Shown here piece after piece: positions 1 through 8,131 of a DNA stretch of 64,000 nucleotides; position 1 is the first letter of the stretch; each line of letters begins with the position of its first letter. The position numbers and the translations under genes are program-made. Under the pieces are notes generated by a model. It saw only the letters and a program-made list of their open reading frames with translations, was not told the DNA's origin and ran no database searches. The DNA is from CAVVNN01 sp963838035 (GTDB taxonomy: Bacteria; Actinomycetota; Thermoleophilia; Solirubrobacterales; 70-9), in assembly GCA_963838035.1 (NCBI GenBank), contig CAWIPM010000004.1:62001-126000 (forward strand). The letters run 5' to 3'.

Positions 1-211
1 CGTCGGTGACGCCGGGATCGGCCCCCGGCGGCTCGAGGACGATGGACGTGCCAGGCTGGCCGACGGGGCCGACGGTTATCCAGCGCATCCCCTCGTGTCC
101 GACGTCATTGCGGACCTCGAAGCCGAGCGTGTCGCGGTAGAAGGCGAGCGATGCCTCCGGGTCGTCGTGCGGGAGGAAGCTCCCGTGAATCGTGATGTCC
201 ATGGCGGGCAT
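1..211 (-). CDS. VOC (glyoxalase-like) protein, cut by the window edge
   Basis: The N-terminal 70 residues of a vicinal-oxygen-chelate fold protein are present; the rest lies left of base 1. The start MPAMDITIHGSFLPHDD, followed by a DPEASLAFYRDTLGFEV motif, is typical of PhnB/glyoxalase-like paired beta-alpha-beta-beta-beta units. An alternative start lies three codons in, at 202. It begins one base after the stop of the AraC-type regulator gene on the same strand, so the two are almost certainly co-transcribed. The substrate cannot be told from this fragment. Confidence 0.85.
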   Translation of the reverse strand, partial: MPAMDITIHGSFLPHDDPEASLAFYRDTLGFEVRNDVGHEGMRWITVGPVGQPGTSIVLEPPGADPGVTD

Positions 212-212
212 G

Positions 213-656
213 CTAGGCGCGGCTCGGAACCGGCGCTTCTCGATTCCTGATCGGTCTGCTCACCTGCTTCGCCACGCACGGGGGCATCCCCGCCGTCGCA
301 AGCGCTGCCTGGCGCCGGTAGGCGCTGGGAGGCATGGCGACCAGTTCGGTGAAGCGAGTGCTGAAGGTGCCCAGCGATGAGCAGCCGACCTCGAAGCAGA
401 CCTCTGTGACATTGAGGTCGCCACGACGCAGCAGCGCCATCGCGCGCTCGATGCGCCGCGTCATCAGGTAGCTGTACGGCGACTCGCCGTAGGCGAGCCG
501 GAACTGGCGACTGAAGTGCCCGGCCGACATGTGCGCGCTGCGGGCGAGCGCCTCAACGTCAAGAGGCTGCGCGAACTCCCGGTCGATCCGGTCGCGGACG
601 CGACGAAGACGCACGAGGTCGCGCAGCTGCTGCGTTGCGGCCGGACCGCTGGTCAC
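213..656 (-). CDS. AraC-family transcriptional regulator, DNA-binding domain only
   Basis: The 147-residue product is essentially the double helix-turn-helix of the AraC family. HTH 1 is around residues 34-55 (LDVEALARSAHMSAGHFSRQ) and HTH 2 around 84-105, with the signature VCFEVGCSSLGTFSTRF. There is no N-terminal sensor domain, so it is shorter than classical AraC proteins (about 280 residues). The start is GTG. It is followed after one base by the VOC gene, a common pairing in which the regulator controls its small-molecule-binding neighbour; that role is inferred. Confidence 0.9.
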   Translation of the reverse strand: MTSGPAATQQLRDLVRLRRVRDRIDREFAQPLDVEALARSAHMSAGHFSRQFRLAYGESPYSYLMTRRIERAMALLRRGDLNVTEVCFEVGCSSLGTFSTRFTELVAMPPSAYRRQAALATAGMPPCVAKQVSRPIRNREAPVPSRA

Positions 657-847
657 CTACGAGATCGTGACACAGTCCCAGGAAGGCAGGCCTTCGGAAC
701 ACCCGGTCCTACCACGGGCCCGCAGACTCATTCGGGCGAATTTGAGCTCACATTTATGCGGGCTCCATAGCGTGCCGCGCCGCAGTCATCCGATCGTCAC
801 TTCCCCATGGATTCCAAGCTCGATACCTCCGTGCAGGTGGGCACCCC

Positions 848-1702
848 TTGCGCGTGACGCCGCCTCGGGCGGGCAACAACGCGCGCCGCCACTCGAAGGT
901 GCCGGAGGTGACCGCCTTCTTCTGGATCGTCAAGGCGTTGACGACCGGCATGGGCGAGTCGACCTCCGACTTCCTTGTCCACCACCTCGTGCCCGAGATC
1001 GCGGTCGTGCTCGGCGGGATCGCCTTTGGCATCGCCCTCTACATCCAGTTCACAAAGGACCGCTACGTCCCCTGGGCATACTGGCTCGCGGTGGCGATGG
1101 TCGGGGTCTTCGGCACGATGGCCGCCGACGTCCTCCATGTCGGCCTCGGTGTCCCCTACATCGCCTCGACGATCTTCTACGCGGTCATCCTCGCCGCCGT
1201 CTTCTGGACCTGGCAGAGATTCGAGGGGACGCTCTCGATCCACAGCATCCGCACCCCGCGCCGGGAGATCTTCTACTGGGCGGCGGTCCTCGCAACCTTC
1301 GCCCTCGGCACCGCCGCCGGCGATCTCACCGCGGTCACTTTCGGCCTCGGCTACTTCGCCTCAGGTCTGCTCTTCGCCGCGGTTATTGCGGTGCCGGCGA
1401 TCGGCTACTGGCGATTCGGGATGAACTCGATCCTCGCCTTCTGGTTCGCCTACGTCGTCACCCGTCCGCTCGGAGCCTCCTTCGCCGACTGGCTGGCGGT
1501 CTCGCACGAACGCGGCGGCCTGGCCCTTGGCACCGGGGCGGTGAGCCTCGCGCTGGCGGCGATGATCGCCGCCTTCGTCGCCTATCTGAGCGTGACCGGC
1601 AAGGACACCCCCGAGGACGCTCGCACCCCTCACCGTCGCCGCGGGGCCATACGGCAGGGTGCTGCCGTCGGCGAGCCGGAGCTTGCGCCCGAGGAGGCTT
1701 AG
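848..1702 (+). CDS. Multi-pass membrane protein (COG4705-like)
   Basis: A 284-residue protein with about eight hydrophobic segments. The opening motif KVPEVTAFFWIVKALTTGMGE, and a second half beginning near TPRREIFYWAAVLATFALGT, give it an internal two-fold look. This matches my memory of the COG4705 'membrane-anchored protein' family, whose function is unknown. The TTG at 848 is preceded by AGGTGGG at 835-841; a GTG at 854 is an equally possible start. The C-terminal tail is hydrophilic and proline-rich. It is monocistronic; the next genes are on the other strand. Confidence 0.8.
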   Translation: MRVTPPRAGNNARRHSKVPEVTAFFWIVKALTTGMGESTSDFLVHHLVPEIAVVLGGIAFGIALYIQFTKDRYVPWAYWLAVAMVGVFGTMAADVLHVGLGVPYIASTIFYAVILAAVFWTWQRFEGTLSIHSIRTPRREIFYWAAVLATFALGTAAGDLTAVTFGLGYFASGLLFAAVIAVPAIGYWRFGMNSILAFWFAYVVTRPLGASFADWLAVSHERGGLALGTGAVSLALAAMIAAFVAYLSVTGKDTPEDARTPHRRRGAIRQGAAVGEPELAPEEA

Positions 1703-1738
1703 GCGACGGCGCAGGAGAGCTGCCTGTGAGACGGCGAG

Positions 1739-2554
1739 CTACTCGCCGGCCACGTCCCGACGCAAGAACACGACCGTCGCGACCAGCAGCGCCGGCACCG
1801 CGTACAGGGCGCAGACCCAGAGGGCGCGCAGGATCGGTGCCCAGTCAACCGGGACGCGGAGGAAGCCCTGCCAGGCCTGGAACTGGGTGCTGAGCAGATA
1901 CGGCTGCAGGCCGCCAAGCCCCGGCAGGATGCCGATCAGCTGCAGCAGCAGCGAGAACATCAGGGTGCCGACGATGGCCGCGGCGCTATTGCGGAAGACG
2001 GTTGAGAGCAGCAGCCCGATACAGGCGACCGCGAGGATCGGAAGCAGGTAGACGAGCAGGCTGGCGCCGACGAGTGCGAGGCCGTGGGAGGCGGAGACGC
2101 GGGTGCCGGAGAGGGTGACGATCGGGTTGAAGCCGGAGGCGAGGATCCCCGCCGCAAGCGCGACCGCTCCGCTGAGCGCGATCGCCGCGATCGCGTAGGT
2201 GACGGCTGCCAGTGCCTTGGCGGCAAACACCTGCTGGCGCTCGACCGAGCGGGTGAGGATCGTCTTGAGGGTGCGGTCGCGATCCTCGGCGGCGACGATG
2301 TCCCCGGCTACCAGGGCGGTTATCAGCGGGAAAAGCCAGACAGAACCGAAGAGCAGCAGAACCAGCGGGATCGCCAGCCCGGTGTCGTGCACGTAGCGGC
2401 CGAAGGCGACGTCGCGCGGTTCGCCGTTGCGGATCGCCAGCGCGGTGACGAAGATGATCGGCACCGCCGCCGCCGCGCCGAGGCCGAGGTAGGTGCGTTT
2501 CTGAGCGCGCAGCTTGCGCAGCTCCCAGCGGTAGACGGTCAGGACGCGGGGCAT
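1739..2554 (-). CDS. ABC-2 type transporter permease
   Basis: A 271-residue integral membrane protein with about six hydrophobic segments, including PLVLLLFGSVWLFPLITALV and YAIAAIALSGAVALAAGILA. It also has the ABC-2 feature GDIVAAEDRDRTLKTILTRS, a cytoplasmic loop common to NatB/YhaP-like permeases. It overlaps the upstream ATPase gene by one base (TGATG), so translation is coupled. With the ATPase it should form an exporter. The substrate is unknown, but the secreted LolA-like protein encoded first in the operon hints at lipids or an envelope stress signal (inference). Confidence 0.9.
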   Translation of the reverse strand: MPRVLTVYRWELRKLRAQKRTYLGLGAAAAVPIIFVTALAIRNGEPRDVAFGRYVHDTGLAIPLVLLLFGSVWLFPLITALVAGDIVAAEDRDRTLKTILTRSVERQQVFAAKALAAVTYAIAAIALSGAVALAAGILASGFNPIVTLSGTRVSASHGLALVGASLLVYLLPILAVACIGLLLSTVFRNSAAAIVGTLMFSLLLQLIGILPGLGGLQPYLLSTQFQAWQGFLRVPVDWAPILRALWVCALYAVPALLVATVVFLRRDVAGE

Positions 2555-3537
2555 CAGGCCAGCTCCTCGGCGGCTGCTGCCATGCGGGCCGCGCCCGCGG
2601 CGCCGCCGTCGCCCTCGGTGAGCTGGAAGAAGAGGTCCTCGAGGCTCGCCTGGCGCGGGCTCAGCTCAAGCACCGGCGCCCGCGACTCCGCCAGGGCAAG
2701 CGAGAGCTCGCCGACCGCGCGCTCACCGGCGGCTCTGAAGAGGAGCCCGCCCTGAGGCGCCTCGCGCACCTCCTCGATCCCTGCCTGCGCAGCGCAGACG
2801 CGCCGCGCGACCGGGTCGTCCGCGGTGCGGAGCCGGTAGCTGACCCCGGCGCGGTCGCGCAGCTCGGCCAGGGCACCCTCGTAGACGACGCGGCCGCGGC
2901 GCACGATCGCCACCCGGTTGCAGAGCTCTTCGACCTCGACCAGCAGGTGGCTGGAGAGCAGCACCGTGATCCCCCGTGCGGCGAGGTCACGGATCAGCTC
3001 GCGCATGTCGCGCATCCCGCCCGGGTCGAGGCCGGTCGCCGGCTCGTCGAGCAGCAGCAGCCGCGGCCGCCGCAGCAGCGCCGCGGCGATCCCCAGCCGC
3101 TGGCGCATCCCGTGCGAGTAGCCGCCGACCCGGTCCTTGGCCCGGTCGCTCATCTCGACGACGTCGAGCACCTCGTCGACCCGCGTCGCGGCGTCGCCGC
3201 CGTCGAGCGCGGCGCAGAGCCGCAGGTTCTCGCGGCCGCCCAGGTAGGGATAGAAGGCCGGCGCCTCGACGAAACCGGCAACGCCCTCCAGCGCGGCGAC
3301 GCCGAGCTGGGGGTCACGGCCGAACAGCCGCACCGAGCCCGCGTCGGGACGGATCAGGCCCAGCATCATCCGCAGCGAGGTGGTCTTGCCGGCGCCGTTG
3401 GGTCCGAGATAGCCGAACACGTCGCCGCGTTCGACCGTGAGGTCGACGTGGTCGACGGCGACGAGCTCACCGTAGCGCTTGACCAGGCCGCGGACCTCGA
3501 TCGGCGCCGCGTCGGGCATCCGACTAGATGCCACCAC
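2554..3537 (-). CDS. ABC transporter ATP-binding protein
   Basis: A 327-residue ATPase of the multidrug/antibiotic exporter (DrrA/CcmA-like) class. Visible motifs are Walker A GPNGAGKTT (about residue 47), signature YSHGMRQRLGIAAALL, Walker B RLLLLDEPATGLDP and switch histidine LLSSHLL. The C-terminal 100 residues carry the extra domain common to exporters. It sits between the LolA-like gene (3-base gap) and the permease (one-base overlap), forming a three-gene leftward operon. Confidence 0.95.
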   Translation of the reverse strand: MVASSRMPDAAPIEVRGLVKRYGELVAVDHVDLTVERGDVFGYLGPNGAGKTTSLRMMLGLIRPDAGSVRLFGRDPQLGVAALEGVAGFVEAPAFYPYLGGRENLRLCAALDGGDAATRVDEVLDVVEMSDRAKDRVGGYSHGMRQRLGIAAALLRRPRLLLLDEPATGLDPGGMRDMRELIRDLAARGITVLLSSHLLVEVEELCNRVAIVRRGRVVYEGALAELRDRAGVSYRLRTADDPVARRVCAAQAGIEEVREAPQGGLLFRAAGERAVGELSLALAESRAPVLELSPRQASLEDLFFQLTEGDGGAAGAARMAAAAEELA

Positions 3538-3540
3538 CGT

Positions 3541-4731
3541 CTACAGGCCCTGCGCGGCTTCCCGGGCGACTGGCGCCGTCACCGAGCCGGCGACCGTGTA
3601 CTCGACCCCGCCGCGGCGGAAGCGGACCAGGGTGCCGAGCGGCGTTTCCAGCTCCTGCGCCTGGCTCGCGCCTTCGATCGACACGCTCGGGAGCTGCAGA
3701 CCGCCGCCTTCGCCGCCTTCGCCCGAGCCGCCTTCGCCGGCCGGCAGCTCGAGCACGGCGATCCCGCCGAGCCCCTTGCCGTAGGTGACGAGGGCACCCG
3801 CGTCTTCGCCGCTGGAGACGAGGCGGACCTGGTCGCGCGCCATCCCGGCCAGGCTCGGCGGAGCGCTGAGCGGGAACGAGGTCTTCGTCTGGACGGCTTC
3901 CAGCCCGGTGACCGGGGCGGAGTCGCCGCTCTCTTGGCCTTCGCCGCCGGCCGGCGGGTTGAGCTCGACGACCTTCGTCCCGGGCGGCGGAGAGACTGCG
4001 AAGACCGATTCGGCGACCGGCCCGAAGGAGACTTCGGTCGCGCTCAGTTCGAGCACCGGCGAGCTCTGTCCCTTGGCGTAGAGCGCGGCCCGCAGCGGCG
4101 TTCCGTTGGCGGCGTCCCAGGCCAGCTCGGCGCCGCCGAGGAGGCCGCCGTTCTCCTTCGGCGAAACGTGCAGCGTGTAGGTCGCCTGGCCGGCGACGTC
4201 GGAGGGAATCGCCCCGCTCAGGTTCACGTGCTGCATCGCTTCTTCGATTCCTTGCTGGACCCGGCTGAGCGAGGGCGGTTCGCTCTGGCCGGCTTCATCG
4301 CCTTCCCGCTGCGGCAGCGTTCCCCGGTAGACCGTTTCCGTGCCGGGGTCATAGACCGTGAAGCTCTTTTCGTCGACCAGCACCTGGAAGTCACCGGCGC
4401 TGCCTTTCGAGACATCGGCCTGGAGCTCCAGCCGCAGGCGTCCGTCGGCCGAGGCCCAGAGCCTGCCGGAGGCGCCGCCCAGCAGCGGGTCGGACCCTTC
4501 GAGGACCGATTCGCCGATCAGGTTGTCGGTGAGGTGGACCCGGGCGCTGACGCCTTCGACCGGTGGCGCGGCCAGCGCGTCATGGACGGCGTTGGCGAGC
4601 GGCTTCGGCGGCGGGGTCGGACCGCCGCCCGCCGCGGCGAGGGCGATCGCGGTGGTGGTGGCTGCGATCGCCACGAGGACCGCGAAGACGGCGAAGAGCT
4701 GGCGGGTGGAGATGCGTCGCAGGAGCGTCAA
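3541..4731 (-). CDS. Membrane-anchored LolA-like protein
   Basis: A 396-residue protein with an N-terminal membrane anchor or signal (residues 10-34, FAVFAVLVAIAATTTAIALA) followed by a beta-rich extracytoplasmic domain. Segments such as GRLRLELQADVS, VLVDEKSFTVYDPGTETVYR and GAELAWDAANGTPLRAALYA resemble LolA/LppX or outer-membrane-lipoprotein-sorting folds with a hydrophobic ligand cavity. A Gly/Glu-rich stretch near residues 330-345 is low complexity. As first gene of an operon with an ABC exporter, it may be a lipid-binding or lipoprotein partner. The family call is from pattern recognition only. Confidence 0.75.
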   Translation of the reverse strand: MTLLRRISTRQLFAVFAVLVAIAATTTAIALAAAGGGPTPPPKPLANAVHDALAAPPVEGVSARVHLTDNLIGESVLEGSDPLLGGASGRLWASADGRLRLELQADVSKGSAGDFQVLVDEKSFTVYDPGTETVYRGTLPQREGDEAGQSEPPSLSRVQQGIEEAMQHVNLSGAIPSDVAGQATYTLHVSPKENGGLLGGAELAWDAANGTPLRAALYAKGQSSPVLELSATEVSFGPVAESVFAVSPPPGTKVVELNPPAGGEGQESGDSAPVTGLEAVQTKTSFPLSAPPSLAGMARDQVRLVSSGEDAGALVTYGKGLGGIAVLELPAGEGGSGEGGEGGGLQLPSVSIEGASQAQELETPLGTLVRFRRGGVEYTVAGSVTAPVAREAAQGL

Positions 4732-4923
4732 GTGTGCCCTCCCTCATATCGGTCCATCACAGGAGAGGGTAGAAGGCCTCTCTAAATACAGCATGAGACC
4801 TGAGCCACCTCGATCCCGGCGACCTTCCTGCGGGTGACGGTGGAGCGGTAGAGCGGCTCGACGGCCCAACCGGGCCGAGCTAGGATCGTTCCGCGTACCT
4901 GCACGCCTAACGGAGGAGATCAA

Positions 4924-5202
4924 ATGGCGGTTGGACTGATTCTGGACTTCAAGGGAGCGACGCTAGACCAGTACGACGAGGTCGTGGAGAAGATGGCGCT
5001 CGGGGGAAAGACGGCTCCTGGCGGGATCTTCCACTGGGCAACGGAGACGGATGACGGCATCAGGGTGGTCGACCTGTGGGAAGACCGCGCGACCTTCGAC
5101 AGATTCGCCGCGGAGAAGATCGTTCCCATAACCCAACAGGTGGGGCTCCCGAACCCGCCGGAGATCACCGAATACCAGGTCCACAATCACATGGCCCAAT
5201 AG
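4924..5202 (+). CDS. Small alpha/beta protein, paralogue of the 6221-6508 gene
   Basis: A 92-residue cytosolic protein. The predicted strand-helix pattern (AVGLILDFKGATLDQYDEVV ... GGIFHWATETDDGIRVVDLW ... DRFAAEKIVPI) fits the dimeric alpha/beta-barrel (ABM-like) fold. The specific function is not recognised. A good ribosome binding site GGAGGAG ends a few bases before the ATG. It shares layout and many residues with the product of 6221-6508 (LxLxFxGxTxxQYD, GxIxHxAxxxxDGxxxxDxWExRxxFDRF), so the two are paralogues 1 kb apart. The stop codon lies inside a perfect 24-base palindrome shared with the convergent FKBP gene. Confidence 0.85.
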   Translation: MAVGLILDFKGATLDQYDEVVEKMALGGKTAPGGIFHWATETDDGIRVVDLWEDRATFDRFAAEKIVPITQQVGLPNPPEITEYQVHNHMAQ

Positions 5203-5221
5203 GACCCGGCCGGGTCCTATT
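5198..5221. terminator. Palindromic bidirectional terminator containing two stop codons
   Basis: A perfect 24-base palindrome with 12-base arms. The TAG of the rightward gene (5200-5202) is in one arm and the TAG of the leftward FKBP gene (5217-5219) is in the other. Short T runs follow on both strands. The two genes converge with only 14 bases between them, so the element probably terminates both. Confidence 0.7.
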
Positions 5222-5708
5222 TGACTTCGAGCAGATCGATCACGAACACCAGGGTGGCGTTCGGGCCGATCGCCGGCGGGGAGCCGGCGGCGCCGTAGGC
5301 GAGGCTCGGGGGGATGATCAGCTCGCGGCGGCCGCCGACGCGCATCCCCTCGACTCCCTTGTCCCAGCCGGCGATCACCTGGTGGGCGCCGAGCTGGAAG
5401 CTGAACGGTTCGCCGCGGTCCCAGGACGCGTCGAACTGCTTGCCGGTCTTGTAATCGACGCCGACGTACTGGACGGTGACTTCGTCGCCGGCCTTTGCCT
5501 CTTCGCCCGTCCCCTTTTCGAGTTCCCTGACGACGAGCGTTTTCGGCGGTGCGCCCTTGGGAACGACCACCTTCGGCTTCGTCTTTTCGCCTGTCGTCGC
5601 GGTCGATTCGGTCGATGCCGTCGAGGAGCCACCGCCTCCTCCGCAGCCGGCGATCGCGACCGCCGCGCAGACGCACCCGATGAGCATCATCGCCCTCACG
5701 GCGCGCAA
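5217..5708 (-). CDS. FKBP-type peptidyl-prolyl isomerase, lipoprotein
   Basis: A 163-residue protein. Residues 1-22 form a lipoprotein signal ending in lipobox AIAGC (Cys22), followed by a Gly/Ser/Thr linker and an FKBP domain from about residue 60. Typical FKBP positions are visible: VTVQYVGVDYKTGKQFDASW, the FQLGAHQVIAGWDKGVEGM flap, and RRELIIPPSLAYG ending in the LVFVIDLLEVK strand. It acts outside the membrane on folding of secreted proteins. It converges with the upstream small gene and shares its terminator. Confidence 0.95.
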   Translation of the reverse strand: MRAVRAMMLIGCVCAAVAIAGCGGGGGSSTASTESTATTGEKTKPKVVVPKGAPPKTLVVRELEKGTGEEAKAGDEVTVQYVGVDYKTGKQFDASWDRGEPFSFQLGAHQVIAGWDKGVEGMRVGGRRELIIPPSLAYGAAGSPPAIGPNATLVFVIDLLEVK

Positions 5709-5729
5709 CCCTACCTGGCAGCCGGCACG

Positions 5730-6101
5730 CTAGGGGCCCCGGCCGGTGAGCCTGCGCCAGGCGCGGCGCAGCGAACCGCCGGACCCGCCTCCGGCGGCGA
5801 AGTCGCCGGGGTTTGCCCTGAGCGCCCCGGGGTTGGCAGTCGGGGCCGGGAGGCTCCTGGCTTCGGCGGCGTCGATCTTCAGCACGACCCCGCGCTCGTA
5901 GATCTCCGCCACCTCGGGCCCGTCGACGAAGCGGTGGCCACCGGGGAGGACGGTTGTGTCGAGCACGAAGCCGTCGAAGACGTCGAGGTTCGGAGCGGCG
6001 AGGACACGCGCCACCCGCCCGAGGTCCACGCCATCGCTGGAGTACACGTGGACTCCCCTGCGCAGGGCTAGGTAGGAGCTCGGCTGGCCCAGGTCCTCCA
6101 C
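5730..6101 (-). CDS. PRC-barrel-like small protein
   Basis: About 123 residues from a GTG at 6101. An upstream in-frame extension to 6221 looks non-coding and overlaps the promoter of the divergent gene. The core (LALRRGVHVYSSDGVDLGRV ... FDGFVLDTTVLPGGHRFVDG ... AEIYERGVVLKI) resembles a PRC-barrel or DUF2171 strand pattern seen in Solirubrobacterales proteins. The C-terminus is Gly/Arg-rich. It lies 21 bases upstream of the FKBP gene on the same strand, so both may be co-transcribed. Function unknown. Confidence 0.65.
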   Translation of the reverse strand: MEDLGQPSSYLALRRGVHVYSSDGVDLGRVARVLAAPNLDVFDGFVLDTTVLPGGHRFVDGPEVAEIYERGVVLKIDAAEARSLPAPTANPGALRANPGDFAAGGGSGGSLRRAWRRLTGRGP

Positions 6102-6220
6102 CGGGCCGAGCGTAGCGGACGCCCCGTCGCAGCCGCCCCAACGTGAATCGCCGATCCGTTGCCAGGCGATGCGGCCGGGGCTATGCTCGCGCGACCGGAT
6201 CCCACACAGAGGAGAGAGCA

Positions 6221-6508
6221 ATGGCCATCGGACTACGACTCAAGTTCGTGGGTGGCACCCAGGAGCAGTACGACACGATGCATCAGCACATGGGCATCGA
6301 CGCGGACCCGCCCGAGGGTTTGATCTTCCACGCCGCCGGCCCGATCGAGGACGGCTGGGGGATCATCGACTTCTGGGAGTCGCGCGATCACTTCGACCGC
6401 TTCCAGCAGGGCCGGCTCGGGCCGGCGATCGGCGAGCTGGGCGACCGGGCGCCCCAGGGCCCACCCGACATCAAGGAGTTCCCGGTTCACCACTTCACCA
6501 AGCCGTAG
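6221..6508 (+). CDS. Small alpha/beta protein, paralogue of the 4924-5202 gene
   Basis: A 95-residue protein starting MAIGLRLKFVGGTQEQYD. An AGAGGAGAGAG ribosome binding site directly precedes the ATG; the longer open frame from 6143 lacks one. The motifs GLIFHAAGPIEDGWGIIDFW and ESRDHFDRFQ match the paralogue at 4924-5202. A dimeric alpha/beta-barrel fold is likely. It ends 10 bases before the acyl-CoA ligase gene, so co-transcription with lipid activation is plausible; no function is recognised. Confidence 0.85.
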   Translation: MAIGLRLKFVGGTQEQYDTMHQHMGIDADPPEGLIFHAAGPIEDGWGIIDFWESRDHFDRFQQGRLGPAIGELGDRAPQGPPDIKEFPVHHFTKP

Positions 6509-6518
6509 CCGAGAAGAC

Positions 6519-8033
6519 GTGGGCCTCAACCTCGCATCGATTCTCACGGCGAGCGCCGAGCGGGTCCCGGACACTCCGGCGATCCGACTCGGCGACTCCG
6601 AGGTGAGCTACGCCGAGCTCGACGAGCGCAGCGCTCGGCTCGCCACCCTGCTGCGTGAGAAGGGCCTGGACCCGGGCGACCGCGTCGGCGTGATGTTGCC
6701 CAACGTCCCCGAGTTCCCGGTCGCCTATTACGGCGTGCTGCGGGCCGGGGGCATCGTGGTGCCGATGAACGTCCTGCTGAAGCGGCGTGAGATCGCCTTC
6801 TACCTGGAGGACTCCGGTGCCGAGCTGCTGCTCGGCTGGCACGGCTTCCTCGACGAGGCCCGCGACGGCGCCGCCGACGCAGGAGCGGAGCTGATCGAGG
6901 TCGAGCCGGCGGCGTTCGCCGCTGCCCTGGCCGAGCTGGAGCCCACCCCCGGCCTGGTCGAGACCGCCGAGGACGAGACGGCCGTGATCCTCTACACCTC
7001 GGGCACCACCGGCAAGCCCAAGGGCGCGGAGCTGACCCAGCTGAACCTCTTCCGCAATGCCGACGTCTCCAGCCGCACCACCTGCGAGATCGCCGCCGGG
7101 GATGTCGTCCTCGGCGCCCTGCCGCTCTTCCACTCCTTCGGCCAGACCGTCGGCATGAACGCTTCGCTGAAGGTCGGCGCCTGCCTCACCCTGGTGCCGA
7201 AATTCGACCCCGGCGAGGCGCTGGCGACGATGCAGCGCGACGGCGTCACCCACTTCTACGGCGTGCCGACGATGTTCGGTGCGCTGCTCCACCACCCCGA
7301 GCGCGAGAGCTATGACACCTCAGCCCTGCGCACCTGCATCACCGGCGGCGCCTCGATGCCGGTCGAGGTGCTGCGCGGCTTCGAGGAGGCCTTCGGCGCG
7401 ATCGTGCTCGAGGGCTATGGCCTCTCGGAGACCTCGCCGGTCGCCAGCTCCAACCATTCCGGAATGGAGCGCAAGCCGGGCTCGATCGGGACCCCGATCG
7501 AAGGGGTGGAGATGCGGGTCGTCGACGAGGACGACAACCCTGTCGCGCAGGGAGAGGTCGGCGAGATCGTGATCCGCGGCCACAACATCATGAAGGGCTA
7601 CTGGCAGCGCCCCGACGCGACCGCGGAGGCGATGCGCGGAGGCTGGTTCCACTCCGGCGACATGGCCCGCACCGACGAGGAGGGCTACTTCTACATCGTC
7701 GACCGCAAGAAGGACCTGATCATCCGCGGCGGCTACAACGTCTACCCGCGCGAGGTCGAGGAGGTTCTCTACGAGCACCCCAAGATCCGCGAAGCCGCCG
7801 TGGTCGGCGTCCCCCACGACGAGTGGGGCGAGGAGATCGGCGCCGCCGTGGTCCTGCACGAGGGCGAGGAGCTGAGCCCCGCGGAGGTCGGCGCCTACGT
7901 CAAGGACCGGATCGCCGCCTACAAGTACCCGCGCGTCGTCTGGTTCATCGACGAGCTTCCCAAGGGGCCCACCGGCAAGATCCTCAAGCGCGAGATCGCC
8001 GTCCCCGCCCCGGCGCAGCCGGCCAGCCGCTGA
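6519..8033 (+). CDS. Long-chain-fatty-acid-CoA ligase (AMP-forming)
   Basis: A 504-residue ANL-superfamily enzyme that adenylates a carboxylic acid and transfers it to CoA. Motifs are P-loop YTSGTTGKPKG (about residues 157-167), A5 GYGLSETSPV (about 305), A8 hinge DRKKDLIIRGGYNVYPREVE (about 397-416) and catalytic lysine motif PTGKILKRE near the end. The start is GTG, 10 bases after the preceding small gene. The chain-length call is by overall similarity; medium-chain or aryl acids cannot be excluded. The downstream di-iron/SCP2 gene suggests a lipid-modifying unit. Confidence 0.95.
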   Translation: MGLNLASILTASAERVPDTPAIRLGDSEVSYAELDERSARLATLLREKGLDPGDRVGVMLPNVPEFPVAYYGVLRAGGIVVPMNVLLKRREIAFYLEDSGAELLLGWHGFLDEARDGAADAGAELIEVEPAAFAAALAELEPTPGLVETAEDETAVILYTSGTTGKPKGAELTQLNLFRNADVSSRTTCEIAAGDVVLGALPLFHSFGQTVGMNASLKVGACLTLVPKFDPGEALATMQRDGVTHFYGVPTMFGALLHHPERESYDTSALRTCITGGASMPVEVLRGFEEAFGAIVLEGYGLSETSPVASSNHSGMERKPGSIGTPIEGVEMRVVDEDDNPVAQGEVGEIVIRGHNIMKGYWQRPDATAEAMRGGWFHSGDMARTDEEGYFYIVDRKKDLIIRGGYNVYPREVEEVLYEHPKIREAAVVGVPHDEWGEEIGAAVVLHEGEELSPAEVGAYVKDRIAAYKYPRVVWFIDELPKGPTGKILKREIAVPAPAQPASR

Positions 8034-8131
8034 GCCGGTCCGCCCCGTGCCGACCCGTCCTGGCTGTGCAGCCAGGATCGCGGTAACCTCCCGCTCGGCA
8101 ACAGCGCGAATAGCACCACAAAGGAGAAGAG

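Noticed and set aside
2947..4785. 612-codon open frame on the plus strand
   Set aside because: Antisense to the ABC ATPase and LolA-like genes. Composition is Arg/Glu/Asp-rich GC-frame noise without family-like motifs, and the opposite strand has clear domains.
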